Shown piece after piece: positions 51,793 through 60,753 of a stretch of 64,000 bases of DNA. A model generated the notes under the pieces. The model searched no databases. It saw only the letters and a list, made by a program, of their open reading frames with translations, and was not told the origin of the DNA. Source of the DNA: JBKEDC01 sp047972995 (GTDB taxonomy: Bacteria > Bacteroidota > Bacteroidia > Bacteroidales > Prolixibacteraceae); NCBI GenBank assembly GCA_047972995.1, contig JBKEBD010000003.1:1-64000 (forward strand), read 5' to 3'. The number at the start of each line of letters is the position of its first letter. The stretch's first letter is position 1. The position numbers and the translations under genes were made by a program.

Positions 51793-52322
51793 GAATAATT
51801 GGCGGAAAACACAAAGGTAGAATATTTAATTTGGGTAAGCGTTTTAAACACCGCCCCACCACCGATATTGCCAAGGAAGGACTTTTCAATATTTTGCAAA
51901 ACAAGTTAGACTTTGAAGACCTTTCGGTGCTCGATCTTTTTTCAGGCACAGGTAATATTTCTTTTGAATTTGCCTCGCGTGGATGCACCAATATTACGGC
52001 TGTGGAATTGAGTTTTCAGCACGTGCGTATCATTCAAGATATCATGAAGGATTTAAATGAAAAGCAAATTAAACCGGTAAAAGCTAATGTGTTTAAATTT
52101 TGTGAGAAAGTGGGTAAATCATATGATATTATTTTTGCCGATCCTCCTTACGAACTCAAACAGTTGGCAGATATTCCCAATTTGATTTTCGACAATAATT
52201 TGCTGAATCCGGGAGGTATATTCATATTGGAACACCCCAAAGATTATGACTTTTCAGACCAAAAAGCATATACCGAAACTCGAAAATATGGCAGCGTGCA
52301 TTTTTCCTTCTTCGAACTCTAA
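51789..52322 (+). CDS. rsmD: 16S rRNA (guanine-966-N2)-methyltransferase
   Basis: RsmD methylates G966 of 16S rRNA. The N-terminus MRIIGGKHKGR and RPTTDIAKEGLFNIL are diagnostic. The SAM motif is VLDLFSGTGNISFEFASRG near residue 47, and the catalytic motif is DPPY near residue 118. Length 177 is normal. It is the third gene of the operon. Confidence 0.95.
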   Translation: MRIIGGKHKGRIFNLGKRFKHRPTTDIAKEGLFNILQNKLDFEDLSVLDLFSGTGNISFEFASRGCTNITAVELSFQHVRIIQDIMKDLNEKQIKPVKANVFKFCEKVGKSYDIIFADPPYELKQLADIPNLIFDNNLLNPGGIFILEHPKDYDFSDQKAYTETRKYGSVHFSFFEL

Positions 52323-52446
52323 CCTTTAAGATACCCCATAAGCAGCTTCTACACAATCAAAGATTAAGTATATCTACTTAATCTTTAACAAAACTCCACG
52401 AAAATTTAATTTTAGATGTATCTTCGCGGTGAATTAACATATTTTT

Positions 52447-53835
52447 ATGAAGCTAAAATTTTTAATCCTTTTAGGAATCTTATGTGATCATTTTGCTTTT
52501 GCGCAGAACGACACCACAGCACAAGCTCAAAGCGAGAGCAGTTCTACTAAAGAATCCATTGTAAAAGATGGTTGGAACTTTGGTGGTATACCTGCCGTTT
52601 CTTACGATGCCGACCGTGGGTTCATGTATGGCGTTATCACCAATCTTTACCATTATGGCGACGGTAGCAGATATCCACAATACGATCACTCACTCTACTT
52701 AGAGCTAGTGCGCTATACTGGAGGAACCACTAACTTGGAATTTCAATATGATTCCGATAAGCTTTTCAAAGGGCTAATCACTACAGCTAACCTTTGCTAC
52801 AAAGTAGAATCTCTTTATCAGTTTTACGGTTTCAATGGTTATCAATCGGTATATAATGAGTCATGGACAAACAGAGATAGCGAGGATTATTTTTCTCGTG
52901 CATTCTACAACTACGACCGTCGACAAATTCGTGCTCGTTTTAACTTTCAAGGTAATTTAGTGGGGGAAAAACTTCGCTGGCAAGCTGGCATTGGCTTCCA
53001 AGCCTTCCATATTTCTCCATTTGATGCTGAAAGTTACAACGATAGAAAAGACGATGATAAACAAATTGACCCTTCACACCAAACTTTGCTTGAACTTTAT
53101 CAGGAAGCAGGCATTATTAGTACCGAAGAAGCCGATGGTGGAAATATTCCAGCCATTAATGGTGGATTTATTTACGACTCACGCGACTTTCCTACCATTC
53201 CTCAAAAAGGAATTTGGGCTGTTTCAAACCTAGAGTGGATACCTAATATTTTAGGTGCTGAGGGCGGTTTTGCTCGTCTCGGACTCTCTTACTCGCAATA
53301 TGTAAAATTGGTAAACCAACACATTCTTACTTTTGCTTATCGTGTGGCATGGCAAGGTACACTGTGGGGAGAAGCTCCTTTTTACTACACCACCCAATGG
53401 GTGAATCCCGACACTAAAGGAGCAACTAAGGAAGGCTTAGGCGGTTCTACAAGTTTACGTGGTATCTTGCGAAACCGAATTATCGGTAGCGACATTGCCT
53501 ATGGTAACTTTGAGCTAAGAAGCCGATTTTTAAACTTCCAATTCATTAAACAAAACTTCTTCTTAGGAGCTAACGTTTTCTGCGATATGGGTAAAGTAAC
53601 TCGAAGCACAACTATTAACTCCAATAAAGACTTCGATTACACCACACTAGACCTTCCTAGTAATAATAAGAATGATTACTTCAGCAACACGCCCGACAAA
53701 TGGCATTACTCTTATGGTGCTGGGCTGAAAGTGGGCATGAACGATAACTTTGTAATTTCATTAGACTACGGTATGGCTGCCGACAAGCGCGACGGCAACT
53801 CTGGTTTCTATATGGAAATCGACTACTTGTTTTAA
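52447..53835 (+). CDS. Omp85-type outer membrane barrel protein (no POTRA)
   Basis: A 462-residue exported protein with signal peptide ending FAFAQ. The mature part consists of alternating beta-strands with short turns, a GGSTSLRGILRNRIIGS segment like the conserved L6 region of Omp85 proteins, and a C-terminal strand ending in Phe (FYMEIDYLF). No POTRA repeats are seen before the barrel. It probably forms an outer-membrane pore or lipid/protein translocation barrel. The partner is unknown. Confidence 0.82.
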   Translation: MKLKFLILLGILCDHFAFAQNDTTAQAQSESSSTKESIVKDGWNFGGIPAVSYDADRGFMYGVITNLYHYGDGSRYPQYDHSLYLELVRYTGGTTNLEFQYDSDKLFKGLITTANLCYKVESLYQFYGFNGYQSVYNESWTNRDSEDYFSRAFYNYDRRQIRARFNFQGNLVGEKLRWQAGIGFQAFHISPFDAESYNDRKDDDKQIDPSHQTLLELYQEAGIISTEEADGGNIPAINGGFIYDSRDFPTIPQKGIWAVSNLEWIPNILGAEGGFARLGLSYSQYVKLVNQHILTFAYRVAWQGTLWGEAPFYYTTQWVNPDTKGATKEGLGGSTSLRGILRNRIIGSDIAYGNFELRSRFLNFQFIKQNFFLGANVFCDMGKVTRSTTINSNKDFDYTTLDLPSNNKNDYFSNTPDKWHYSYGAGLKVGMNDNFVISLDYGMAADKRDGNSGFYMEIDYLF

Positions 53836-53918
53836 TACTCTTGATGGAATACATTGATGCTGTACGAACACACCGCTCCCTCAGCTCTAAACTCTTCCTT
53901 CAACACAAAATAAAACAT

Positions 53919-53948
53919 TTGGCATATTAAAAAAAAAGATTACTTTTG
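53919..53948 (+). promoter_or_regulatory. rplS promoter
   Basis: TTG (53919-53921) and TACTTTTG (53941-53948) with a 19-nt gap, an ideal consensus promoter. The leader is about 57 nt. Confidence 0.8.
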
Positions 53949-54011
53949 CAGGAAATTTGCAATCTCTTATGGGTTTCATATCCGTAATATTGCCACTAAA
54001 ACATTATTAAA

Positions 54012-54365
54012 ATGGATTTGATTAAAGTAGCTGAACAAGCATTTGCAGCGGAAACAAAAAATGAGTTCCCAGCATTCGGCGCAGGTGATACGATTACAGT
54101 ACACTACAAAATTAAAGAGGGTAACAAAGAACGTATCCAGGATTTCCGTGGCGTTGTTATCCAAATCAAAGGTACAGGCGATAACAAAATGTTTACTGTT
54201 CGCAAGATGTCAGGAAACATTGGTGTTGAACGTATCTTCCCAATGAATTCTCCTTTCATTGAAGGGATCGACATCACTAAACTTGGTCGTGTTCGTCGTA
54301 AGCGTATCTTCTACCTACGTGAGCTTACTGGTAAGAAAGCACGTATCAAAGAAAGAAGACGCTAG
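54012..54365 (+). CDS. rplS: 50S ribosomal protein L19
   Basis: L19 sits at the 30S-50S interface. The sequence contains FGAGDTITVHYKIKEGNKERIQDFRGVVI and GVERIFPMNSPFIEGIDITKLGRVRRKRIFYLRELTGK, both hallmarks. Length 117 is normal. It is monocistronic here, with a consensus promoter and a terminator, so it is separate from the trmD/rimM operon seen in many bacteria. Confidence 0.98.
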   Translation: MDLIKVAEQAFAAETKNEFPAFGAGDTITVHYKIKEGNKERIQDFRGVVIQIKGTGDNKMFTVRKMSGNIGVERIFPMNSPFIEGIDITKLGRVRRKRIFYLRELTGKKARIKERRR

Positions 54366-54389
54366 TTCTTTTGAGAACAAAGAAATACT

Positions 54390-54424
54390 AAGGCCTCTAA
54401 CTTCGGTTAGAGACCTTTTTTATT
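54390..54424 (+). terminator. intrinsic terminator of rplS
   Basis: AAGGCCTCTAAC and GTTAGAGACCTT pair with one C-A mismatch around a TTCG tetraloop, followed by T6. Confidence 0.92.
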
Positions 54425-54428
54425 TAAC

Positions 54429-54821
54429 AACCTGAGTTTCTGTTAATATGGAGCAGGGGATATTTGGAGCCAGACCTAAATTTGGGTTAGCCTAAACAAA
54501 AAATATTTGACCCAACTTTCACTCCCCTAAAATATTTTCACCCAAAAATCGACTATTTTCCAATGTCAACGCTGGCTATAATACACTAAAAATAAGCAAC
54601 AGCATTTTGCATCACCTCCCCAAAAAACCGAATTGTAGTACACTTTTGTTGATTTTACTTGTTCTGAAAATAATTTTTCGGGCAAGAAAAGACAGAAAAC
54701 TTGCAACCGACACTTCGGTCCAAGTTTTTGAGCAATTGCAAACTTGACGGAGGCTTCTGTTCAAAATCTTTGAGCTGTTGTATAAGAAATATAAACTTCT
54801 GTCCAAATCTTTGGGCTGTTG
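54429..54821. repeat. intergenic stretch with three ~41-bp tandem repeats
   Basis: No real gene is seen from 54425 to 55032. At 54429-54440 the 12-mer AACCTGAGTTTC equals one end of the MITE-like family. At 54698-54821 three imperfect copies of a ~41-bp unit follow each other. On the minus strand they share CAACAGCCCAAAGATTTGG, CAACAGCTCAAAGATTTTG and CAATTGCTCAAAAACTTGG, each followed by an ACAGAAG/CCGAAG segment. Spacing is 41 and 42 bp. A 109-codon minus frame across them looks fortuitous. Confidence 0.6.
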
Positions 54822-55032
54822 CAAAAAAAATATAACGTATATTCATCCCAAGCCTGCGCTTGATATTTAAGACGACCAAGCTTGAGCGTATGACGTAATC
54901 CTCCACCTCTCGTGCAAGAAGAAATACACAAGCTTTGTGCTTGTAATTCTTATACTCCTCAGGAACGGTGGATATTCCTGTCATGCTGCCCCCTCTGATT
55001 TTAGAGGTTGATAAGACCTATGTATGACAAAA

Positions 55033-55162
55033 TTACACTTTTCTTCTTTGACTCTCTCCCTTGAGTTCAATTTTGTATGATATATGGACTAATCTATCTA
55101 GGATTGCATCTGCAATAGTTGCTTCTCCTATGATCCCAATTTAACACAGGCAGTTGACTTAC
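55033..55162 (-). pseudogene. IS21-type istB, C-terminal fragment with frameshift
   Basis: The minus strand reads IIGEATIADAILDRLVH then KIELKGESQRRKV and TAA at 55033-55035, the typical end of the IS21 helper ATPase IstB. Just before it, in another frame, SQLPVLNW matches the IstB sensor motif SQLPVxxW, so a frameshift separates them. Everything upstream in istB, and istA, is missing; the sequence passes into a traM fragment. Confidence 0.7.
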
Positions 55163-55498
55163 TATTATCCCCTGCACACCGTCATTATCAAACACCAACA
55201 GCTTTACAGGAAGCAAATAACCATCACATAAAATAGTGCTCACCATAATCTACAAACGCTCCCCAGCCACACTCGCAGCACCCGTCAAAATCGTATTGCG
55301 AGCCACCAGAACATCGCCCACCCGAATATCCTGCAACAAGCGCAGACGAACCTCCATGCCATCTCTCAACGAGATGGTCTGATACACACACTCCCGAATA
55401 GCATTGTCCGTTGCTTGCTCTTTCAGCTTATCGACAGTAATAAAACCAAAGTTTCGTTCGCCTTGTCCATAGCTTGCCACAAAATCTGCATCGCTCAT
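55163..55498 (-). pseudogene. conjugative-transposon traM fragment with in-frame stop
   Basis: The minus-strand frame from 55498 contains AIRECVYQTISLRDGMEVRLRLLQDIRVGD and TILTGAASVAGERL, as in the periplasmic C-terminal part of Bacteroidetes conjugative-transposon TraM proteins. TAG at 55250-55252 stops it. The same frame resumes as MVSTILCDGYLLPVKLLVFDNDGVQGI, which also fits TraM, and then runs into istB sequence. The 5' part is missing. It is a relic of an integrative conjugative element. Confidence 0.65.
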
Positions 55499-55583
55499 CG
55501 GTACCGACTAAGACAAAACTATCCCAAAGAAGGTGTCTGAAAAGTCAATTGCAAATTTTATTTGCTTTTAAAATGTAAGCTTT

Positions 55584-55740
55584 GCCAGTCTGAAAGACTG
55601 GCATATAGTAGCGTAGGGCGATGCCCTGCGAACGGAATAATGGAGAAAAGAAAGCGCCGAAGGTGCTAAATATCAATGTATTTTGCGCCTCTGGCGCTTA
55701 TGTAATCAGGCTTATTTATTTCATAGGGCGATGCCCTATG
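55584..55740. repeat. row of five small hairpins
   Basis: Five stems follow each other: GCCAGTC-tgaaa-GACTGGC (55584-55602), CGTAGGGCGATGCCCTGCG (55612-55630), AGCGCC-gaa-GGTGCT (55653-55667), GCGCC-tct-GGCGC (55685-55697) and CATAGGGCGATGCCCTATG (55722-55740). The second and fifth share the core TAGGGCGATGCCCT; the third and fourth share a GCGCC stem. No gene is present in 55499-55867. Confidence 0.65.
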
Positions 55741-55867
55741 TTGATAGCTTAAGCAGAACTCTAATTATAAAAAAAATGCGCAGTACCATTCGCTCCTTAA
55801 TAAGTATAAATACTAATTAAAAATCATTTGCTTTTTTATATCTTGCGCGCCCAAAAAATACTGTAAT

Positions 55868-57169
55868 ATGATAAACATGAGCTCTGCCCTAGTGGTATTC
55901 TTTTACATGGTTTTTCCGGCCTTTATTATCTGGCTGACTAAAAAATCAACCATTCTTAATAAAATTGGTGCCGTAGTATTGGCATACGCCTTTGGCATTA
56001 TCTTGGGAAACATTGGCATCTTGCCTAGCTTAAGTGCCGACAGCTTAGCTTTTCTGCCTGAAGGGAAAAACTTTTTCTCGCCCGAGAAGCTACACGAACT
56101 TATCAACAGCGGAAAGATTTCTGCCGATAACCGACTACCTAATAACATTTTGAGAGTACAAAACTTCTTAATGTCGTTTGCAATTCCGATGGCAATTCCT
56201 TTGCTGTTGCTTTCGCTCGACGTGAAACGATGGGTTCGCCTTGCTGGTTCTGCCATGAAATCGATGGTTTTGGGCATTATTTCTTTGCTTGTAGTGCTTA
56301 TTTTGTCATTCTTCTTGCTCAAAGATGTTCTTCCTGATGCAGCTAAAACCTGTGGCATGATTGTTGGTATATACACTGGCGGAACAATCAACCTTTTTGC
56401 TATTGGTAGTGCACTCGGCGTACATCCGGAGTACATCATTTTGGTAAATGCTTATGAAATGTTTTCCGGTTTTGTTTTCTTGCTCTTTTTGCTCACCATT
56501 GCTCAGCATGTTTTAAATACGTTTTTGCCAAAGTTTAGCGATGTTTATCATAGCACTGCAAATGAAAAAGTAGATGAAACTATGGAAGATTTCCGAGGAA
56601 TGCTCAAAAAAGATTCAATTATTCAAATGCTTAAATCATTTGGTATTGCACTCGGAATTTTCGCAGTAGCTGGAGCTCTCTCTCTTTTAGTTCCAAACAC
56701 TCCCGACACCCCTCAACAGATTAGAGAACTTCAAGGTGTGATTGTTATTCTTACTGTATCTATCATAGCTATCGTACTTAGTTTGAACCCCAAAATCAAC
56801 AAGCTTAAGCACTCTTTTTCATTGGGTATGTACTTTATTCTCGTATTTTCAATGCTTGTGGCTAGTACTGCCGATTTAAAAGCAATGCTCGATTTTGACA
56901 ATATGTATTTATTTGCTTTAGTTGGTGGTGGACTTTTTGCTGCCATGGTATTGCACGTGTTCTTGTCGTGGATTTTCAAAGTAGATACCGACACCACCAT
57001 TGTTACCATGTCAGCACTTGCTTACTCGCCTCCTTTTGTGCCTGTGGTGGCTGGTGCATTGAAAAACAAAGAGGTTATCATTTCTGGTTTTGCCGTAGGT
57101 ATTTGCGGCTACATTTTTGGAAACTTCATCGGCATTGGTTTGGCATATTTCTTAGAACTATTTGTGTAA
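55868..57169 (+). CDS. DUF819 family membrane protein
   Basis: A 433-residue inner-membrane protein with about ten to eleven hydrophobic helices, matching the DUF819 (YjcL-like) family. GIYTGGTINLFAIGSALG near residue 174 and the C-terminal LAYSPPFVPVVAGALKNKE ... GICGYIFGNFIGIGLAYFL are family blocks. The duplicated layout resembles transporters, but no substrate is known to me. The start could be 55868 or the in-frame ATG at 55877. It is not in an operon. Confidence 0.85.
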   Translation: MINMSSALVVFFYMVFPAFIIWLTKKSTILNKIGAVVLAYAFGIILGNIGILPSLSADSLAFLPEGKNFFSPEKLHELINSGKISADNRLPNNILRVQNFLMSFAIPMAIPLLLLSLDVKRWVRLAGSAMKSMVLGIISLLVVLILSFFLLKDVLPDAAKTCGMIVGIYTGGTINLFAIGSALGVHPEYIILVNAYEMFSGFVFLLFLLTIAQHVLNTFLPKFSDVYHSTANEKVDETMEDFRGMLKKDSIIQMLKSFGIALGIFAVAGALSLLVPNTPDTPQQIRELQGVIVILTVSIIAIVLSLNPKINKLKHSFSLGMYFILVFSMLVASTADLKAMLDFDNMYLFALVGGGLFAAMVLHVFLSWIFKVDTDTTIVTMSALAYSPPFVPVVAGALKNKEVIISGFAVGICGYIFGNFIGIGLAYFLELFV

Positions 57170-57398
57170 TTTCAGTCCAAATACAAAAAAATTTGCGTTC
57201 AATTTCATGAAATGGAGTCCAAGTACAAAGAACTTTAATCGAGTTTCCCAACTATTTTTGCTTCAAACAAAAGAAAATTAGACTACGATTATGGTCTAAT
57301 TGAGGTATTTCTAAGACTTTATCTCCGCCATTTAATTCTGCCTACGTTTTTTATAAACTTACAAACAAAACAGATATCGACTATAATCTAAATTCAGA

Positions 57399-57427
57399 TT
57401 GTTTTTCGTTTAGGTTGATTATCTTTG
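57399..57427 (+). promoter_or_regulatory. ftsK promoter
   Basis: TTG (57399-57401) and TATCTTTG (57420-57427), 18 nt apart. Transcription from here would begin near 57434, so translation from the TTG codon at 57432 is not possible and ATG 57453 is the start. Upstream, AGTCCAAATACAAA (57174) and AGTCCAAGTACAAA (57216) are a 42-bp-spaced direct repeat of unknown meaning. Confidence 0.7.
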
Positions 57428-57452
57428 CAGTTTGAAAAAATATGCAAATCTA

Positions 57453-60062
57453 ATGAGCACAAAATCTAAAGTCAAAGCTACAAAATCACCGAATAAAATA
57501 ATCGCCTTTTTCAAAAGCAACAAACTTCGATATTCCTTGGTTGTTACCTTGTCGGTAATTGCAATTTATTTACTTGTAGCATTCTCTTCATTCTTATTTA
57601 CAGGAGCGTTCGACCAAAGCAAACTTCATGTTTCTACCGAACAACTGCTAGAAAATCCAGAATTGGGAGTGCAGAATAATGCAGGACAAACAGGTGCTAA
57701 TTTGAGTTATTTGTTCATAAATCAAGGCTTTGGTATTGCCTCGTTCTTGTTTATTTTCATCATTACGGTGATTGTGTTTCAACTCCTCCGACTTCACTTT
57801 TTCAATTACTGGAAAAGCATTTTCTTGAGTCTTTGGGGTATTTTCTGGTTATCTACATTCCTCGGATTGGTTACTCCTTACGCCCACGATGGTTTCCATA
57901 TTGCCGGCTCTACCGGTTTGTATATGGCTAATGTAATGTGTGCCAAATTTGGTTTTCCGGGCTCGCTCATTATTCTTTTAGGACTATTGGTTATCACGCT
58001 CATTTTGGCTTTCGACCAATTCATTCCGTGGGTAGGCAAGCTCAAAAGAACCCTATTCCCCGAGAAAAAAGCTTCAAATTTTAAAACAAAAACAACGGCT
58101 ACTCATCGCAATTTAGCATCTATGGCGGAAGACGATGAGGAGGAAGAATACGAGTCTAATCAATCGCAGGAAGAGGAAGTGGGTGAATTTAACGAGTTCG
58201 AAAAAGATGAAGAAAAAGAAACTCTTGAAGAAGAACATATTGATATAGATCAGCTTGATTTAGATGATGATAAAATATTGGAAGTGACAGAAGAAGACGT
58301 TACAATATTCGAGCTAGAAAACGACGAAGAGGAAGAAATTGATGAAGATGATGATGAGGAGGAGGAAGAAACCCCTGAAATTTATCAAACTCCGGCACCT
58401 ACGCCCACTCCTAAGGCAATGCCGGAAAGTCCGATTGCAGCACCTACAGCACCTACAGAAACTGAAATTCCAGCTAATGGCGACGATCTAGGTATTATAG
58501 TAGAAAAGAAAAGCGAAGAAGAAGTGGTTACTGCCAATGCCTCTGTGGCAAATTTAAATGAGGCTTACGACCCTACGCTAGATCTTTCAAATTACAAATT
58601 CCCCACCATCGACTTACTAGAAGAACACCAAGGCGAAAAACACGATGTAAGCGAAGAAGAATTGGTAGAGAACAAGAATAAAATTGTGGAAACACTCCGC
58701 CATTATAAAATTGAGATTGTTAAAATTAGAGCTACCATCGGACCAACAATCACGCTCTACGAAATTGTGCCTGCTCCGGGAACTCGTGTAAATAAAATAA
58801 AGAACCTAGAAGACGACATTGCTCTAAGCTTAGCTGCTTTGGGTGTGCGTATTATTGCTCCTATTCCGGGTAAAGGCACTATTGGTATTGAGGTGCCAAA
58901 CAAAAAGCCTGAAATTGTGTCGATGCGCTCGATTGTGGCATCGAAAAAATTTCAAGAAAGCAAGGCGGAACTGCCTGTGGTAATGGGAAAAACAATCACC
59001 AACGAAACTTTCGTATTCGACCTAACCAAGATGCCTCACTTGCTGGTGGCAGGTGCAACAGGTCAGGGTAAATCGGTAGGTTTGAACGCCATCATTACTT
59101 CCCTACTTTACAAAAAACACCCATCGCAATTAAAAATGGTGATGGTTGACCCTAAAATGGTCGAATTGAACATTTATGGCGTGATTGAAAAGCACTTCCT
59201 CGCCAAGCTTCCCGATGCCGACAAACCCATCATTACCGATGTGGACAAGGTGAAAAATACCCTTAATTCGCTTACCATTGAGATGGACGAACGATATAAA
59301 TTGCTCATGAAAGCCAATGCGAGAAATATTAAGGAGTATAACACCAAATTTACCGCTCGCCGATTAAATCCTAATAACGGGCACAAATATCTCCCTTATA
59401 TTGTGGTGGTGGTAGATGAGTTTGCTGATTTGATTATGACTGCCGGCAAGGAAATCGAAACTCCAATTGCACGTATTGCGCAAAAGGCTCGTGCTGTGGG
59501 TATCCACATGATTATTGCTACTCAACGACCATCGACCAACATTATCACGGGGGTTATTAAAGCTAACTTCCCCGGGCGTGTGGCATTCCGTGTGGCATCG
59601 ATGATTGACTCGCGCACCATATTAGATACTCCGGGGGCAAACCAATTGATTGGTAAGGGCGATATGCTCTTTATGCAAGGTAGCGATATGACTCGTTTGC
59701 AATGTGCCTTTGTTGATACCCCCGAGGTGGAACGTGTGTGTGAATTTATTTCCGACCAACAGGGATACCCCACTGCGTTTTTGCTTCCAGAATATGTGCC
59801 TGAAAGCGATGGTAGCGGAATAGATCTTGATTTAAATCAGAAAGATGAGCTCTTTGAAGACGTAGCGCGCATGGTAGTTTCTAACCAAATGGGCTCTACT
59901 TCTATGATTCAGCGCAAATTCTCCATCGGATATAACCGTGCTGGGCGATTGATGGATCAGCTAGAAGCCGCTGGTGTAGTTGGTCCGAGCGAAGGAAGCA
60001 AACCTCGCCAAGTGCTCATGCAAGATGATTATGCCTTAGAACAGTTGCTCAACAACTTATAG
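57453..60062 (+). CDS. ftsK: DNA translocase FtsK
   Basis: FtsK pumps chromosomal DNA at the division septum and helps dimer resolution. From ATG 57453 the protein has 869 residues. It has four N-terminal membrane helices (~30-185), an acidic linker rich in Glu and Asp (~225-345), and a RecA-type motor with Walker A GATGQGKS near residue 535 and Walker B VVVVDEFADLI near 650. The C-terminal gamma winged helix (SMIQRKFSIGYNRAGRLMDQLEAAGVVGP) reads KOPS sites. It is followed 10 nt later by the Crp/Fnr gene. Confidence 0.96.
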   Translation: MSTKSKVKATKSPNKIIAFFKSNKLRYSLVVTLSVIAIYLLVAFSSFLFTGAFDQSKLHVSTEQLLENPELGVQNNAGQTGANLSYLFINQGFGIASFLFIFIITVIVFQLLRLHFFNYWKSIFLSLWGIFWLSTFLGLVTPYAHDGFHIAGSTGLYMANVMCAKFGFPGSLIILLGLLVITLILAFDQFIPWVGKLKRTLFPEKKASNFKTKTTATHRNLASMAEDDEEEEYESNQSQEEEVGEFNEFEKDEEKETLEEEHIDIDQLDLDDDKILEVTEEDVTIFELENDEEEEIDEDDDEEEEETPEIYQTPAPTPTPKAMPESPIAAPTAPTETEIPANGDDLGIIVEKKSEEEVVTANASVANLNEAYDPTLDLSNYKFPTIDLLEEHQGEKHDVSEEELVENKNKIVETLRHYKIEIVKIRATIGPTITLYEIVPAPGTRVNKIKNLEDDIALSLAALGVRIIAPIPGKGTIGIEVPNKKPEIVSMRSIVASKKFQESKAELPVVMGKTITNETFVFDLTKMPHLLVAGATGQGKSVGLNAIITSLLYKKHPSQLKMVMVDPKMVELNIYGVIEKHFLAKLPDADKPIITDVDKVKNTLNSLTIEMDERYKLLMKANARNIKEYNTKFTARRLNPNNGHKYLPYIVVVVDEFADLIMTAGKEIETPIARIAQKARAVGIHMIIATQRPSTNIITGVIKANFPGRVAFRVASMIDSRTILDTPGANQLIGKGDMLFMQGSDMTRLQCAFVDTPEVERVCEFISDQQGYPTAFLLPEYVPESDGSGIDLDLNQKDELFEDVARMVVSNQMGSTSMIQRKFSIGYNRAGRLMDQLEAAGVVGPSEGSKPRQVLMQDDYALEQLLNNL

Positions 60063-60072
60063 TTCAAAAACC

Positions 60073-60633
60073 ATGATTGATTATCTAAAATCGAAAGCTA
60101 ACATCAACTTGCAAAGCGTAGAAGTTCTGCGTTCGTTCATCAAAACAACAGCACGCCTAAAGGGTGAACTGTTGTTTGAACAGGGCAAGCTCTGCGACCG
60201 AATATTCTTCATAAAGGAGGGATTCGCTCGCATATACTATATTAGTGAAGATGGCAAAGATATCACTGAATTGTTTGTGCCGCAAAAGAACTACTCTACC
60301 CCCATGAGTAGCTTCATTCCGGGAGAAATCTCACAAGTTTCATGCGAATTGCTTGAAGATTCCATCGTGTCGGAACTCACACAAAAAGACCTCAACGTTT
60401 TAGTGAACTACGACCATGAACTTTCGAAAGTAGCCTTTTCGGCACTCCGTGAAATCACCTCGCTCACCATTCAACTAATTCGCAACCTGAAATTTCTATC
60501 AGCAAAAGAAAAGTATGATGCCTTGATTGCTCAAACTCCCAACATCTTTCAGCGAGTGCCCGCCGTACACATTGCTTCCTACCTCGGAACAACTCCCGAA
60601 ACCCTTTCGCGCATTCGTGCAGAAAAGGAGTAA
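60073..60633 (+). CDS. Crp/Fnr family transcription regulator
   Basis: A 186-residue regulator with an N-terminal cyclic-nucleotide-binding-type jelly roll (LFEQGKLCDRIFFIKEGFARIYYI) and a C-terminal helix-turn-helix (VPAVHIASYLGTTPETLSRIRAEK). It has no Cys cluster for an FNR-type iron-sulfur centre, only isolated cysteines at about 39 and 95, so another signal is likely. It starts 10 nt after ftsK and lies just upstream of the RND efflux operon, whose promoter overlaps a TTGAT-N4-ATCAA palindrome. Confidence 0.92.
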   Translation: MIDYLKSKANINLQSVEVLRSFIKTTARLKGELLFEQGKLCDRIFFIKEGFARIYYISEDGKDITELFVPQKNYSTPMSSFIPGEISQVSCELLEDSIVSELTQKDLNVLVNYDHELSKVAFSALREITSLTIQLIRNLKFLSAKEKYDALIAQTPNIFQRVPAVHIASYLGTTPETLSRIRAEKE

Positions 60634-60683
60634 GCCTCCTAAAAATGCGAAATTAACATTTCTTCACGCTTTAAGCTTCATTT

Positions 60684-60717
60684 CTTGATTTCCATCAAGT
60701 GGTTTAGCATACATTTG
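60684..60717 (+). promoter_or_regulatory. RND operon promoter with FNR/CRP-like box
   Basis: CTTGATTTCCATCAAG (60684-60699) contains a perfect TTGAT-N4-ATCAA, the classical FNR-type site. TACATTTG (60710-60717) is the -7 box, and the TTG of the palindrome (60685-60687) would serve as the -33, with a 22-nt gap. A regulator bound here would cover the -33 position. The adaptor start codon is 36 nt downstream. Confidence 0.65.
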
Positions 60718-60753
60718 CAACATCTTTGCCTATGAGAAAAATATAGCACAAAG

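Noticed and set aside
54698..54821. Tandem repeats as a CRISPR array
   Set aside because: The units follow each other without unique spacers and are degenerate, and no cas gene is in the window.
54655..54984. 109-codon minus-strand frame as a gene
   Set aside because: It runs through the imperfect tandem repeats, has no recognisable domain, and lies among decayed mobile DNA.
22960..55252. Possible TAG recoding, because TAG interrupts toxin, flavodoxin and traM frames
   Set aside because: TAG is an ordinary stop here: the transposase and carB end with it at correct family lengths. The broken genes also carry TAA, TGA, frameshifts and deletions, so decay is the simpler reading.
57432..57452. 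TTG start of ftsK seven codons upstream
   Set aside because: It is 5 nt from the -7 promoter box, before the expected transcription start; ATG 57453 fits better.
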